Below, piece by piece: positions 23,459-34,662 of a DNA stretch of 64,000 nucleotides (its first letter is position 1; the number at the start of each line of letters is the position of its first letter). Where the stretch lies: NCBI GenBank assembly GCA_022419385.1, contig JAJUBI010000003.1, forward strand, positions 3,038,001 to 3,102,000. The letters are read 5' to 3'. Position numbers and translations under genes: made by a program. This DNA comes from Paraconiothyrium sp. Pb-2020. Taxonomy: Eukaryota > Ascomycota > Dothideomycetes > Pleosporales > Didymosphaeriaceae. The notes under the pieces are model-generated. The model did no database searches, was not told the DNA's origin, and saw only the letters and a program-made list of their open reading frames with translations.

Positions 23459-25662
23459 ATGGCGTTCTCTGTCGCTAACCTTATCAAAAAGGCCCCGGTG
23501 GCCCCCTCCAAGCTCGCCTCCACCAGGAAGCTGCTCGAAAGGTACGCCGACTACGATATTAGCGCATCGGATGCGGCTAAAGGCGAGCGGGGCATCGTCG
23601 TTCTCTCTCTTAATGGCGACGAGCCAATCTATGCTACAGTGGAGGAGTATTACACTAGCGATGGTAACGTGAAGACATCGGAGCGAAAGAAGGGCCTCGC
23701 TGGTACTGCGAGTCAGTATCAAGTTGAGCAGACACAGCTCGCGGTTTTGACCGCTGAGGCCCGGAATGTGAGCTTCGATGTTCTTTTTGACGCGGAGAGC
23801 CTTGAGGAGGAGGGAAGCTCTTTTTTAGGGGTAAGCTCCCAGTAGGTTGGGAGCTAAAATCTCTATTTGGAAACGTGGAGGAAGTGTCTGACGAAGACTT
23901 TCACGAGATGAAAGATTTAGGGGCGGATGGAAAGACACCTGAGGCCAAGCCTAGAGGGGCTTTCTCCGGCAGCGAGCCCGCTCGAGAGTCGGTGGATCTA
24001 TCAGCTTTGCCCTTACATTACCTCATTCCAGGTCTTGATTTCCTCCCAGGTATTGATATCTTGAACTATATCGAAGTGGGCATGGTGCAGGTTGAGAACG
24101 GACAAGAGTCGTTACTCCCTGCACGATCCCATAAATACGACGATGAAAAGGACCTAGAGGAGATCTACAATGAATATGAAAGCCTTGAAAAGTATGTTTA
24201 CCCTTCTCTATTCGCTACTGACGCGCCGAAGCAGGACAGTTCAGATGTCTCAACTCAGTCTTTGAACAATGCCGACTACGAGACAAGGTCTCATCTCTAC
24301 CATACCTCGCTTTACGGCACCGAGGACCGCAAGAACGACCAAGCGGTGTACTTTTACGATTCTGCGACAGGTCGCGATATTGGCTTCACGGCCATGAGCC
24401 ACCTTCTGAACCCTCCTCGGCACGAACCGCATGTCCGCCGCGCAGAGGATGACTGCGAAGACGAAGATCTAGAGGTCACTGAGTTCATCTACGATAATAT
24501 AAACGCTGAGCTTGAGGACTTTTTTTCGTATTTTGACAACAATGAGCCGGACGGTTTGAATCCTATGCTGTACACAGATGTCCGGCAAGATGCTGAAGAA
24601 GAGCTTGATGCGGCGAGTATCCCTGATGATATGCAGCCAATGATGTTCAGCAGTTATTATGAGCCACCGCGTGGAAGCAAGAGCATCTACCGCGAGCCAC
24701 CCGAGCTTCGCGGACCTGTTCGTCGTCCTGTATGGAAGGCACTTGACGACACGATGCCCCAGATCGCCGAAGTAATGACTCCGCCTGCGCATTTCGCTCG
24801 TTTCTCATGGTCACAATTCCAGCTGCCTGACTATGTCCTGGGCGCAGAAGCAGTATTCGACAGCGAGGTCTGGCACAGCAACGTCTTGCTAGAGCTGTCA
24901 TTTCCAATCAATGAGACACAAGAGATCGAACTCCTGCAAGCGGTCGACATCTCCTCTAACATTCCGAACCCTCCTTCAGATGCCGGTGGCGCAGAGTCCT
25001 TGAGCACATGCAGCAGTAAGCGTAGCAGCTTCGAGTCCGTCCATCGGCTAGCTGCCATGGCGCAAGCGGTCACTGAGTTCACCGTGGATTACATCGCACA
25101 GATCCGTGAGTGCAACGCTGTTCACATGTTGGTAACGCGGGCAAGGATCACAAAGGATCAGGATAGCAAGACAGTCTCCAAGTTCGGAGGAGAGTCGATG
25201 AACGACATGGCGTTATTCGTGCAGACATTATACAAAGCCTCATCAGCCTCGGTTGCCGGTGCGCAAGATTCACTCTACATCTTACGAATTTTGCTCGATG
25301 TCGTCGTTGAGGTAGCAGGTGGCCTGGAATATATTCAGCCTGATGTCGAGACACAGACATTGGTTGAATGCATGTGGGATACGACTTTCTCTTGCATGGA
25401 AGCCATCGAGAGTGCCCATCAAGAGATGCTAACAAAACCTGGTCTGCGACTCTTCAAACAGAAGCTGGTCGATGAGATGGCACAAACCGAACGACTCGTA
25501 TGGAGCGACTGGCTGTGCAATATGGGAGATTCGGTCGCGGAGGAGGAAGAGAATTCGAAGACGCCCTCTATGACACAGGAATTCTTGTGGTCAAGTACTC
25601 TATGGTGGCATGCCAAGATTTACGAGGCGATTCGGCGCCTTGATGGGGATTCGTTGACCTGA
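23459..25662 (+). CDS. Unknown acidic protein, 717 aa
   Basis: I do not recognise the family. Two exons, 23459-23830 and 23881-25662, are joined by a 50-nt intron (GTAAGC, acceptor GTGGAG) that keeps frame. Exon 1 begins MAFSVANLIKKAPVAPSKLA, gives a basic N-terminus, and looks like a small folded domain (about 124 aa). Exon 2 is acidic with several Asp/Glu clusters (about residues 125-360), including YDNINAELEDFFSYFDNNEP. The last 220 residues (from SVHRLAAMAQAVTEFTVDYI) are predicted by eye to be helical. No signal peptide, membrane segment, zinc motif or catalytic motif. Codon use and open length support a real gene. Confidence 0.75.
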
Positions 25663-27876
25663 GCATTTTAGATGCTGTTGTCAGACTCATACAATAGATG
25701 GCTACTTCGATAAGTTAAAGTGAAGATGGAATGAGGTCGTGTCATCAGATTCCTCTTGAGTATCCTGGAGGTAAAACGAGCGTTTACTAACAAATCACGC
25801 CTTCCTACCATGTGATGTGAAATCCCTACATAATGTCGGTGAGATGCTGACGCCTTTGGTCGCAATGGCTGGTGCCGCGTCGTGCCCTCCACGCTGCTCA
25901 AAAGCAACTCAACAAGAATAAACACCCGAAACAAAGAAGGTTCAGCTCTCGCGTAAGAAGCTGAAGCAATCTCGGCTGTATCGGCAGTCCATATGTGCGG
26001 TCCATAACGTGCGTGATAGAGGCGCTGACGCAAAGTTGCAGACCTTGTTCAGGCGCCAGTGGCGCTATTGGACGATGGGGAGTACACCAGTAGCATCGCA
26101 GTCTCCGTAATTACGATGTTCACTGAGTTGTTCTTGCTTTTCGATGAAGTCAGAGACATGGGAGTGGAGTTGGCCAAGTCAACGGTCGTGAATTTCGCTA
26201 ACTAAACTGTACCCGCTTCTTTAGAGAAGTCGTGTTCAGGGGTGCTGTTCGGTAGATGCCCCCTTGAAGATTAGATTCAATAAGTGGGATGCTCGATAAG
26301 AACGTTCTGCTCGGTCCCGATGCTGATCTGTAAGAAATGTTTTCGGCACCGAGAGAAGCCGTATTGCGGCGGATTACGGTCGTGTCGCAGCATTGTTGCT
26401 GTGGACCTCGTTTAGTCTGAGTCTTTGCAGGGCGTTGGAGGGTGCGGCAGCGACGGCGGACACAGATGCGTTGTCGAAGCTCGATGTGGAGGATGTCTTG
26501 TTCTGCGTTGGGCGCCTGTATCGTTTACTCGTTTACCCCTCTGCAAGACAAATCGGAATGACACGGCTGCTGCGGATACGAAGCGGGTCTAGTGACGCTG
26601 GAGAGGCATTGCTGGAGCGGCGTGAGCCGGTTACCGTGATGGTTTGTTGGCGGCTGTAGAAGCAGCGAAGGTCAGGCCCTGTGTTGCAGGCCCACCGCTG
26701 TACTCAGTCCTGGAAGCCGAAGGTGAGGGCCCGTGGACCAGATCAGCACAGGACGTTACCACCGGAAAGTGACACTCGAAGTCGCGTATGCATGGAGAGC
26801 ATGCATCTTGCATTGTGTTGATGCGCGGTGTGCACTAGCCCCTTTTCCGCGATGACATGCCCGATCTGTGCTGGCGCCTGTCTGCCGGCGTGAATAAGCG
26901 GCAGCCCTAGACGTCGGCCGGTGAACTATCGGGCGACCGCTCGCCGTGAAAGTGCAAGCTGCGATATGACGATGAAATAGTCGGGCATTGCCAAAGCAAC
27001 GAGAGTCATTATCGTGCGCCACATTGAGATTCGATGGGTAGGCTTGAAGTGTGCCAGCCGTTGGGCCAGGACGCACTCGGCAGGCCCTCGGCCTGACCAG
27101 CCAGGACCCTCGCCCTGTCCAACGACGGCTGACAATAGGGCTGTGGTGTGAGCGTGTGGCCCATGACGAACGTGGGTCTCCAGGTCGATGGAGATGTGTG
27201 TATTCAGCGAACAGCTGGAGGAGAGTCGCGGTGTAACCCTGCGTGGCATCAGCGGCTGCACTGCCCGAAAGGGAAGCGGCTAGGCCGGTTTGCGACCAAG
27301 CGCATGGCTGTGTGTTAAAATTAGCCGCGCCCCACGGCCCAGCCGACACCGAGTAAACGGGCGACTCCACTTGCCTTAGTACTCTCCAGCCACAGCCCAA
27401 TGTGGCCCTTCGATGCCATGACCTCTCCAAGACAGGATCAGCATGCCCAAGAGCGTAGGGCAGCCGCCACGTTATTTCGGTAGGGCTATGCTTTGCCGAG
27501 TCTCTCAGCTGCCCCTGTCCACGCGCTATCGATTCACCGTATCCTCCAGCGCGTTGCCTCCGTGCTGTCCATTCTTCGTCCAAATGACTCCGGGCCACTA
27601 CTGGCACAATGTGACGCTATGCTGCTTTGCCGCCTTCTGTGGCCCGTGGAAATTGCTAGACGCGCGAGAGTCATCACCTGTATAAATGAACTGGCTGCTG
27701 TCGCCCATATACTCTCTCATCATCACAGATCAATATCTAATACTCTTTCCTAGTCACTTTCGCTTTTGCTTCGCCTTGATATCAGTCGTTCGCTCCAGAT
27801 CGCCTCCAGACATCTCAAGGAACCCCTAATACTTAATTCGAAACAATCACCAGCACAAACCTCCATCCCACTCAAC
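25663..27876. other. Long upstream region of wall-protein gene
   Basis: 2.2 kb without a supported gene. The part 26380-27620 is GC-rich with long chance frames on both strands (for example 26756-27607 minus), none with motifs. Such long 5' regions are common for highly regulated wall proteins; regulatory function is inference. Confidence 0.4.
27679..27688 (+). promoter_or_regulatory. TATA box of wall-protein gene
   Basis: A TGTATAAATG string lies about 195 bases before the ATG at 27877, followed by CT-rich sequence (TCATCATCACAG, CTTTCC). The arrangement is typical of strongly expressed fungal genes with a longish 5' UTR. Confidence 0.5.
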
Positions 27877-29552
27877 ATGCGTTCCGTTTCTATCGCGGCC
27901 GCTGCCCTCATCGGCGCTGCCGCCGCCAAGCCTCTTGAACGCCGTGACGGTTACAATGCTGGCTACAACCCCCAGCCCTACCCCACGGGTGGTTCCTCGT
28001 CTGCCCCCGCACCGTCTTCAACCCCTGGATATTCCGTCCCGACTCCTTCCACGACTCCAGGCTACCCCATTTATACCCCAAGCTCGTCCAGCTCAAAGGC
28101 ATATGAGACACCTTCCAGCTCCAAGGGTTATGAGACGCCTTCCAGCTCTAAGGGCTATGAGACGCCTTCCAGCTCTAAGGGCTATGAGACTCCCTCTAGC
28201 TCCAAGGGCTACGAGACTTCCTCCAGCTCCAAGGGCTACGAGACTCCCTCCAGCTCTAAGGGTTATGAGACTCCTTCTAGCTCCTCTGTCAAACCCTCGA
28301 GCTCTGGATACCCCCATGGAAGCAGCTCCAGCGTGAAGCCTTATCCCACTTACACTCCCAGCTCCAAGTCCGAGCACAGCGGGTATCCTACGAAGTCTCC
28401 CTCGCACTCGTGGTACCCAACTGGCCACAGCCACAGCTCCAAGCCGACTCCTCCGGCTTACTCAACTGCTACTCCCATCACGGACACGGTCACGAGCTAC
28501 ATCACTGAGACCAAGACCCTCACTACCACCACCTACTCTTGGGTGCCTCACTCCACTCCTGTGAGCCACAACGGGTGAGTCAATTCTGGCTATCGCACTG
28601 AATCATCACTAAGTTCTATTACAGGTACTCCACGTTCTACTCAACCTACCTCACGCCGACTTACTATCCCACCGTCTACACAACCACATACGTCACTCCC
28701 AAGCCCACTGGCGGCTATTCTGTTGGGCCCAAGCCTTCGCACGCATCCGAGTGTGCTCCGCCATCCACGGTGACCGTCTACAAGGTTCCCCAGTACGAGA
28801 CGAAGACCTACACTGTGACCGAGAATGGCCACCCGCAGACCGTGACAGTGACCGTTCTGCCTCCCAAGCCTACCTACCACGTTGAGACGTCCTACGGTCC
28901 TGGTCCTGGCCCTGCTCCTTCAAGCTCTTATCCCGTTGAGCACTCTTCGATCAACACCCCTGGCCCTAAGCCCCCGGTTTCTACGCCAATCTACCCAACC
29001 GGTCCCATTGGCCATTCCTCGGTCCCAAGCGGGACCGGCTATACACCTAAGCCCACGTCTTCTGTCTGCCCCGCGCCTGGTTCTACCGACAGTATGGGAC
29101 GTTACAGCTGCAACCCCGCTCACCAATACCCAGCCGGCCAGGAATGCAAACTCATCGAGGGCTGCTACTACTTGACTCCCACCGGCCCTGCTTCCTCTTC
29201 TAAGGGATACGAGACACCTTCCAGCTCCAGCTCTTACCCGGTCCAGCCTACCTCGTCTTCTTCTTCCAAGGGTTATGAGACTCCTTCCAGCTCGTCCAAG
29301 GGTTATGAAGTTCCCTCCAGCTCCTCGACCGTAGTGTACCCCACCGAGACGCCTTCCAGCAGCAAGGTGTACGAGGTTCCCTCCAGCTCTTCGACCGTCG
29401 TCTATCCTACCGAGACACCTTCCAGCAGCAAGGGCTACGAGGTCCCCTCCAGCACTCCGGCGGCTTCCTCCAGCACTCCCGGCTACGTTGAGCCCTCTTC
29501 TGAGCCCGGCTATGCTGTTCCCACCCCTGCCACCGGCTACAACACCTACTAA
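27877..29552 (+). CDS. Secreted Ser/Pro-rich repeat protein, probable cell-wall protein
   Basis: 541 aa in two exons: 27877-28574 and 28625-29552 (GTGAGT to ACAG). The signal peptide MRSVSIAAAALIGAAAAKPL is followed by a possible KEX2-type site (LERRDG). The body is Ser/Pro/Tyr-rich with tandem 9-aa KGYETPSSS units (seven near residues 75-137), a central Thr/Val/Tyr-rich part (YSTFYSTYLTPTYYPTVYTT), a short Cys-containing module (CNPAHQYPAGQECKLIEGC) and a second degenerate repeat set near the C-terminus. The protein ends VPTPATGYNTY with no hydrophobic tail, so it is not GPI-anchored by appearance. Heavy O-glycosylation and a wall, adhesive or conidial-surface role are inferred. The upstream ORF start at 27766 is rejected because the signal peptide begins at 27877. 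Confidence 0.88.
28097..28285 (+). repeat. 27-bp coding minisatellite, about 7 copies
   Basis: Tandem 27-bp units encode K-G/A-Y-E-T-P/S-S-S-S. Copies differ mainly at third positions (AAGGGTTATGAGACGCCTTC, AAGGGCTACGAGACTCCCTC). A second, interrupted set with YEVPSSSS / VVYPTETPSSS units follows at about 29200-29450. Confidence 0.9.
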
Positions 29553-29883
29553 GCCATAAGCACACCCACTTTGGCGTTTTGGACATACTTACCCACTTTG
29601 GGCCCAACGTTCCTTTTGTTCACGACTTTCCTTGACTTCGACGCTTCGCAGGCACTTTTCTTTCTGGCATAGCCGCGGCGTAACGACTTTTAGACTACCG
29701 AGTATTTATTGTAATTCTTCATTGGATGTATTCGAGGTGTTGATCCTTGGAAGACATGTGGAAAAGATCGGGATAGGGAGGATTGGAGATGCATAGGAAT
29801 ATATAGGCTAGTTCGTGGAATTGATCCCAACTTTACACACTCCTTATTCTGCAGTGCTTTCTCGCTTGTTGTCGATCTTCGCG

Positions 29884-30102
29884 TTAGGACCCCACACACC
29901 GAAAAGCAAATTCCAGTGCTGTTCTGCCTTCAAAGTAGGCATCAACTGAGCCGTCGTACTGGCCGCGGAATCTTTCCTTACCCTGGTTCTTCAGAATTTC
30001 TCGTCGATCGTCATTGGAAAGTGAGTATCTCGGTTCACGTCCTCTATAACAAGTGTCAGCTAACTTGGTGAAGATTTGGCTAGCATTGCTGGACATAGAC
30101 AA
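29884..30102 (-). CDS. Small ORF, uncertain
   Basis: A 72-codon ATG-started frame (MSMSSNASQIFTKLADTCYR) with reasonable codon use. It overlaps the plus-strand frame at 30053 by about 50 bases, and a GTGTGG donor near its end could extend it. No motif. At most one of the two overlapping frames need be real. Confidence 0.28.
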   Translation of the reverse strand: MSMSSNASQIFTKLADTCYRGREPRYSLSNDDRREILKNQGKERFRGQYDGSVDAYFEGRTALEFAFRCVGS

Positions 30103-30577
30103 GAGGTTGAAGGAGGCGCGCCGTGATGAGTCGGTCTACACACTCAAGACACGCGAATTCCGACAGTTGATCCTCGAGTATTTTACCGAAGAGATTTTCT
30201 ACATTATGTGGTCCGCTGTCAAACAAGGGCCGAATCTACCACTCATCTGGACCCGCGGTACTAGACCCGGTCGCGAGGCCGGAGACAAGTACGGCGCTTT
30301 GATGAAGTGGAGCAGGTCGGTATTCGCGGCATTTGCGCTTGGTTTAGTCAAGACTGTGTCTGCAGACAAGCGTCCGACCGAGGCCACAGCACGCGATTTC
30401 CCGAAAGGGAGTCTATCCCATATCGTCAAGCAGGGCAAGGCCCTTGCTAACATGATCGACAATCTCCCAGATGTGCTAGACGTCCCGATAGCGCAAGAGT
30501 TGCACTCCACAACACTGCAGAAGGCGGGGACTTTGGTCGCCGACGAGGAAGACCTGATTCCATCCGATGAAGAGTGA
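30060..30577 (+). CDS. Hypothetical protein or gene fragment
   Basis: An open frame of about 170 codons with protein-like composition (for example REFRQLILEYFTEEIFYIMW and MIDNLPDVLDVPIAQELHS) ends in an acidic tail DEEDLIPSDEE. There is no ATG at its start. Upstream is a good donor (GTGAGT at 30021) and a CAGCTAAC branch/acceptor-like sequence at 30057-30064, so the frame may be a last exon, but I cannot find a first exon with an ATG. Unknown family, no membrane or signal sequence. It may be a real gene with an unseen 5' exon or a fragment. Confidence 0.4.
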
Positions 30578-30978
30578 AGTTTATGGGTGGATAGGGCAGC
30601 AAGATGACACGTACGAGAAATGGCGGAGCACGATCACGTCCCTGGGCAATAATTTATGTGCCCTGTAAAGTAGAAGCCTCAGAGGGAGTTTGACAGGTGG
30701 CTAGTGACAGCTTCCAGCATCCATCTGTGGATGCAGTATAATGCGATACAATATGGTGCAAGCCGACCTAATCAAACGTGAAAATTTAATGTGCGATAAT
30801 ATACCCTCAACTTGATGGCCCTATCGAACTTCACGGAGAAAGTACCAATCATTTAACGCTGCATCTGTACATATCCTCGGGCCACCATTTTCAAGAACCA
30901 TTGGGGCTGGAAACATGACTAAGATGATGACAATAGGTCAACCTGGCCAATCCTTCCAGTCTGTTCCACCAGTTATGC
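30578..30978. other. Short intergenic stretch
   Basis: 0.4 kb between convergent frames; nothing coding seen. Confidence 0.45.
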
Positions 30979-32091
30979 TCAAGAAAACGCCACCAGGAGA
31001 AGAACAAAGTCTAACAAAAGTAATGTGTCTGCATCTGCGCGGTGGAGGACCACGTCCTCGATGCCGTAAAGCTTTCGGTATACGTCTTTCAGGCGGTAGC
31101 GACATTCCTTATCCCCGACCATATGCCGTACCAATGCAAAGACGTTGACTGGTTGAAGACATGTCTTTTTGATTTTGCCGATAAGAAAGTCAGTAGAAAG
31201 TGGCGGTATAAAGGGGTCGTCGAGTCCTGACAGGATTTTACAGATGACATGCATATCCTGCATTGATGCGTAGGATAGGATTGCATGAGTCGAAGGATCG
31301 AACCCATGGTTGATTATCCTTCGACGAACATCTTGGAATGTAGACTCTAAAGCATTGCCCTCGGGGCAGATTCGCCGAAACGTGGTGCAGGCCCTGAAAG
31401 TGACAAGTATACCAGAGCGTTGAAGTTCATGATTAGGGCAAGCGCGAGGTGATAACATACATCTGCTTAGTTCTATGAGAAAGTTGAAATCTACCGGGGG
31501 CCATTTTCGCGTAATCGTCTATCAGTTCCTTGATGGTGGCGCCCTGATAGTCGAACGTCTATGATATTAGAATCACTCCTTCCAAGTTCCGGAAGCACCC
31601 TTCCCATGTAGTAGGACACGCGAAATTGAACTGCGTGAATTCGCAATCGAAGATCCAAACGCACTTAAGTGAGTCCTGGATAAACTTCTTTAGGAATTTC
31701 CATTCCTCTTGCCAGTGCGCTTTTGTTGGGTGATGTAGAGTTTCCATGGCCAGCTTAACATGGAACTTACAGTGGCGAAAAACTTGGAGCGGGATATCGC
31801 CATATCGACTATTATCTGAGCTCTGGTCGTTGGCATGTTTTATGCAAAGAGACACTTGACTAAGGTATTCCTTTATTGGCTCGAGGTCTATGGGAAGGTC
31901 TTCTGAAGGACATGGGCCACGTCGGACGACCTCTTGCTGCGATTCCGTGAGTTGCCGTGCCTAATTAGGTAGAGTGTTCTCTCCCGTCGCGCTAGATGGA
32001 TATCGGCTTGCCGATGATCGTATGTACTGGTATCTGTGGCCGTTTGACTGAAGTGTACCTTGGAGGAGCCGTTAAATCCGCTTATTGGCAT
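30979..32091 (-). pseudogene. DEDDh-exonuclease-like protein interrupted by an in-frame TAG
   Basis: Minus-strand exons: 32091-32059, 31960-31461, 31393-30979. Intron 2 is textbook (GTATGT, CCTAATC, TTTCAG) and intron 1 is weaker (GTACAC to AATTAG). Exon 2 contains a hydrophobic strand with Asp and Glu, CVWIFDCEFTQF, resembling the ExoI D-x-E motif. Exon 3 has ILSYASMQDMHVICKIL, possibly ExoII, and near the C-terminus LYGIEDVVLHRADADTLLLL, whose HRADAD fits the HxAxxD form of ExoIII in DEDDh 3'-5' exonucleases (RNase T/H-like fold). A single TAG at 31559-31561 cuts exon 2 after EGVILIS; the same frame continues at once with TFDYQGATIKELIDDYAKMA and no intron fits around the stop. Either a recent nonsense pseudogene, a readthrough gene or an error. 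The exonuclease assignment rests on motifs only. Confidence 0.6.
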
Positions 32092-32099
32092 TATCGCTG

Positions 32100-32335
32100 G
32101 TTACGATTATTGCTCCTTAAGGAGGAACGACGAAAGGTGCTTATACATAGATCTAAATAGGAGTAGTAAAACTTTAGTTCTGCTTTTAGATGAATATAAG
32201 ATACTATAGTTTATTAGATTTATTCGATATATTATATTATATAGGTTTATACATAACCCTACGTAAGCATATATAGAAAAAAAATAGGTATCGCTAGTAT
32301 ACTAAATATTTTAGATATGTGTAGGTGTGTATGAG
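32100..32335. other. AT-rich, TpA-rich tract (RIP-like)
   Basis: About 230 bases made largely of A and T with abundant TA dinucleotides (for example TTCGATATATTATATTATAT). It starts abruptly after the exonuclease-like gene and ends abruptly in GC-rich DNA at about 32340. The appearance fits repeat-induced point mutation of an old transposon, but no element termini or coding relic can be read. Confidence 0.5.
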
Positions 32336-32373
32336 TGTGCGCGGGGCGGCCTAGGTGCCGTAGGTGCGTACGC

Positions 32374-32940
32374 TCACGTAAAACAAAATCTCACCTGCGA
32401 ACAGGATCTCAATTTTGAGGCCGTGAAGATAACTGCAATGAAAGCCGTAAGAATGCAGTGGGCGGCGATCATGACATAACGGGGTCCAAACTTGTCACCC
32501 AAGTATCCGCTCGCGAAGACACCAAAGATGAGGCCTATCAGCGAGGCGAAACTCAAGCCCAGCTGCCAATTCGCGTCGACTTGATAGGACCCGTTAGGAA
32601 CTTGCTTGCCGTATTTTTGGGTGAATTGGGGGAACGCGTAAAAGGAGCTGATAAGCTGCATATCATAGGCCTCCATGATGGTAGCCATGACTCGCGGCTT
32701 GTTAGTGCTGCAGAAGGTCACATGGAGCGTTCACGTACAAATTGCGATAGACCATATGGAAGCTTTCTTGTAGTGCTTGAGTGCTGTTCTGAGAGACATA
32801 TCTTTCTCCTGCTGGGTACCGAGAGCGGCGTCATTCTCGAATCCGGTTACCTCCTTTGGTGACTCAACGCCCTCGATCATGGTGATACTGTTCTTGTCGT
32901 CGCTCACTGTTCCTGTGCTGGTACATTCGGGCTTCGACAT
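32374..32940 (-). pseudogene. 5' stub of an MFS sugar transporter
   Basis: Starts with ATG at 32940 (MSKPECTSTGTVSDDKNSIT) and a hydrophilic N-tail. After an intron of about 55 nt (GTACGT to GCGAG) it continues with ATIMEAYDMQLISSFYAFPQ, FTQKYGKQV and ASLIGLIFGVFASGYLGDKF GPR: transmembrane segments 1-3 of the maltose/hexose (alpha-glucoside) transporter family, including the G-x-x-x-D-x-x-G-x-R loop. The frame is then off by one near the expected KIEILFAGE and the sequence runs into the AT-rich tract. Only about 150 of the usual 500 or more residues are present. It is therefore a truncated, non-functional transporter whose 3' part was lost or replaced. Confidence 0.75.
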
Positions 32941-34662
32941 GGTGGTAAGTCCCCGCGTCTGTCCGGGGCGAAGCGTCTTAGAAAGACCAATCCTCTCGCG
33001 CAGGGTCTTCTTAAAGCAAGGAATTCTAAAGCTTAAGTACAACCAGAATCTCGGGAGCATTTAGGCATGCTTGCCTCTCATAGATTGGCTAGTTATAGAG
33101 GCAAGATCCGGGGTTGTGGGGAAAAGGCTAGGATGGCTCCGTTGTTAATGATCGTTGGGTGCCGTGTCTGGCTGCCACAGGGTTTTCTCACATCGTGCTT
33201 CTTGGCCAAATGGCGAGATTCGGTCTAAACTCGATTGCTTTGAGCTACCACATTGTGGAGAATGTGATCAAATTGTGGCGTTGCGAGTGAACTATTCACG
33301 TTCGGTCTTTGGCCGACAGGAGCCGGAAGCCATTATGGGAAGTCGCCGACACCCGTATGCTCCACCTCCGGTCCGCGCCTCCAGCGACTTCCCTACACCC
33401 GTCGATTTAGAATCGTGGTGGCTACTGTTGACTGTTCCTGCGAATTATTTCCCGCGGGGCCAGCTGTATACGTGCTCAAAAATTGCGCACTATCATTGAG
33501 TCAAGCAAGTTCTACCTCTTCAGTATCGGCTCCTATACATGACGCAGTAGACTCGAGCTTAACGTCCGGACGATAACCGCACATTCTGTCACGTGGGCCA
33601 GCGTCATCCATGGATCCATAATCGAAACGACCCTGGTTTACTAGATGAACAGTGTTTGATTCGCACGGCAGTGCAATCCCGAAAGAAGACGCTGAAGTCA
33701 TCAGGAAAACGGGCGCTCATGTATCCTAGTACCGGACTGCAGATGTCTCCTGAGGGGTACCAATGTGCTGTAGCGCTTCTTTTACGGAAGGGAAAAGCCG
33801 AACCGATATCCAGGAAAGTGCAGGTTTCGGAGTAGACCGTATTCCTATCAGTCTGGCTTGATCATTTTCGAAGCATGCATTGGGCTGCGAGACGCGAAAT
33901 TGCAATCTCAATAGAATCCACAGGGAAAGATCGCGTGCAAGCTTCCTGACAACCTCAGGGTCGAAGCATCCTGCAAGAACCAAAGAAGCAGGCGGTGAGA
34001 TGAATCGCACACATTGCTGAACGTTATGTTACCGATCTTCTTCGACGGTCTGCGCGGCCCGATAAGACCCTTCGCGAGCAGCAATCATCCCCCGGGCCAA
34101 AATATGAATCAATGGTTTGGTACTCGTCCATGGTATTGTAAGGAAATAAGGATGGCGCACGCGTTGTTGCCAGTCACTATCGATGGTTGAACTGAAGAGG
34201 TGTTGCCGGCAACAACATCGCTAACATGGAAGGAGACCGTTAAAGGCAGTGAAGGGCAGAAAAGCCGGTGTGAAGAAGTCAGGTCAGGTGAATGTAGTTG
34301 AGAAAGTGGCCATTGTGAAGAAGATGTGATACAGGGAGGTTGAGTGAGCGGTGTTAGCTATTTATGGTATGTCTCGTTGCATCTCGCAATTTGCGTCGAG
34401 TTTATCCTCGCTTCTTTGTACAGATTCGAACAATTTACAATTTACGAAACGGATTCCAAGGTTGCAACGTCATCAGATGCCATCGTCCTGGGTTGATTGC
34501 GGCGGTAGGCGCGACTCAGGTCCCATGTTCCTACCCACGTAACGCAGAGTGCTTCCCGGGCCGCCAACGTGCACAGATAACAGAAACAATTCTGCCTCAG
34601 CAGTGACATTCTCGCATGCCTCACTTCATCACAACGCTTGTAGGTTCATCGCATTGCTTGCA
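32941..34662. other. Intergenic 1.7 kb, no supported gene
   Basis: The region lies between the divergent transporter stub and the GT90 gene. ORFs up to 114 codons, none with motifs. Part of it was presumably the transporter promoter. Confidence 0.4.

Noticed and set aside
26756..27607. 283-codon open frame on the minus strand
   Set aside because: GC-rich DNA makes long chance frames; Arg/Ala/Ser-rich composition, no domain, and other frames are equally open.
28097..28285. CRISPR-like array
   Set aside because: The 27-bp units are contiguous in-frame coding repeats without spacers, in a eukaryote.
32100..32335. Transposon call for the AT-rich tract
   Set aside because: No terminal repeats, target-site duplication or transposase relic visible; kept only as a RIP-like tract.
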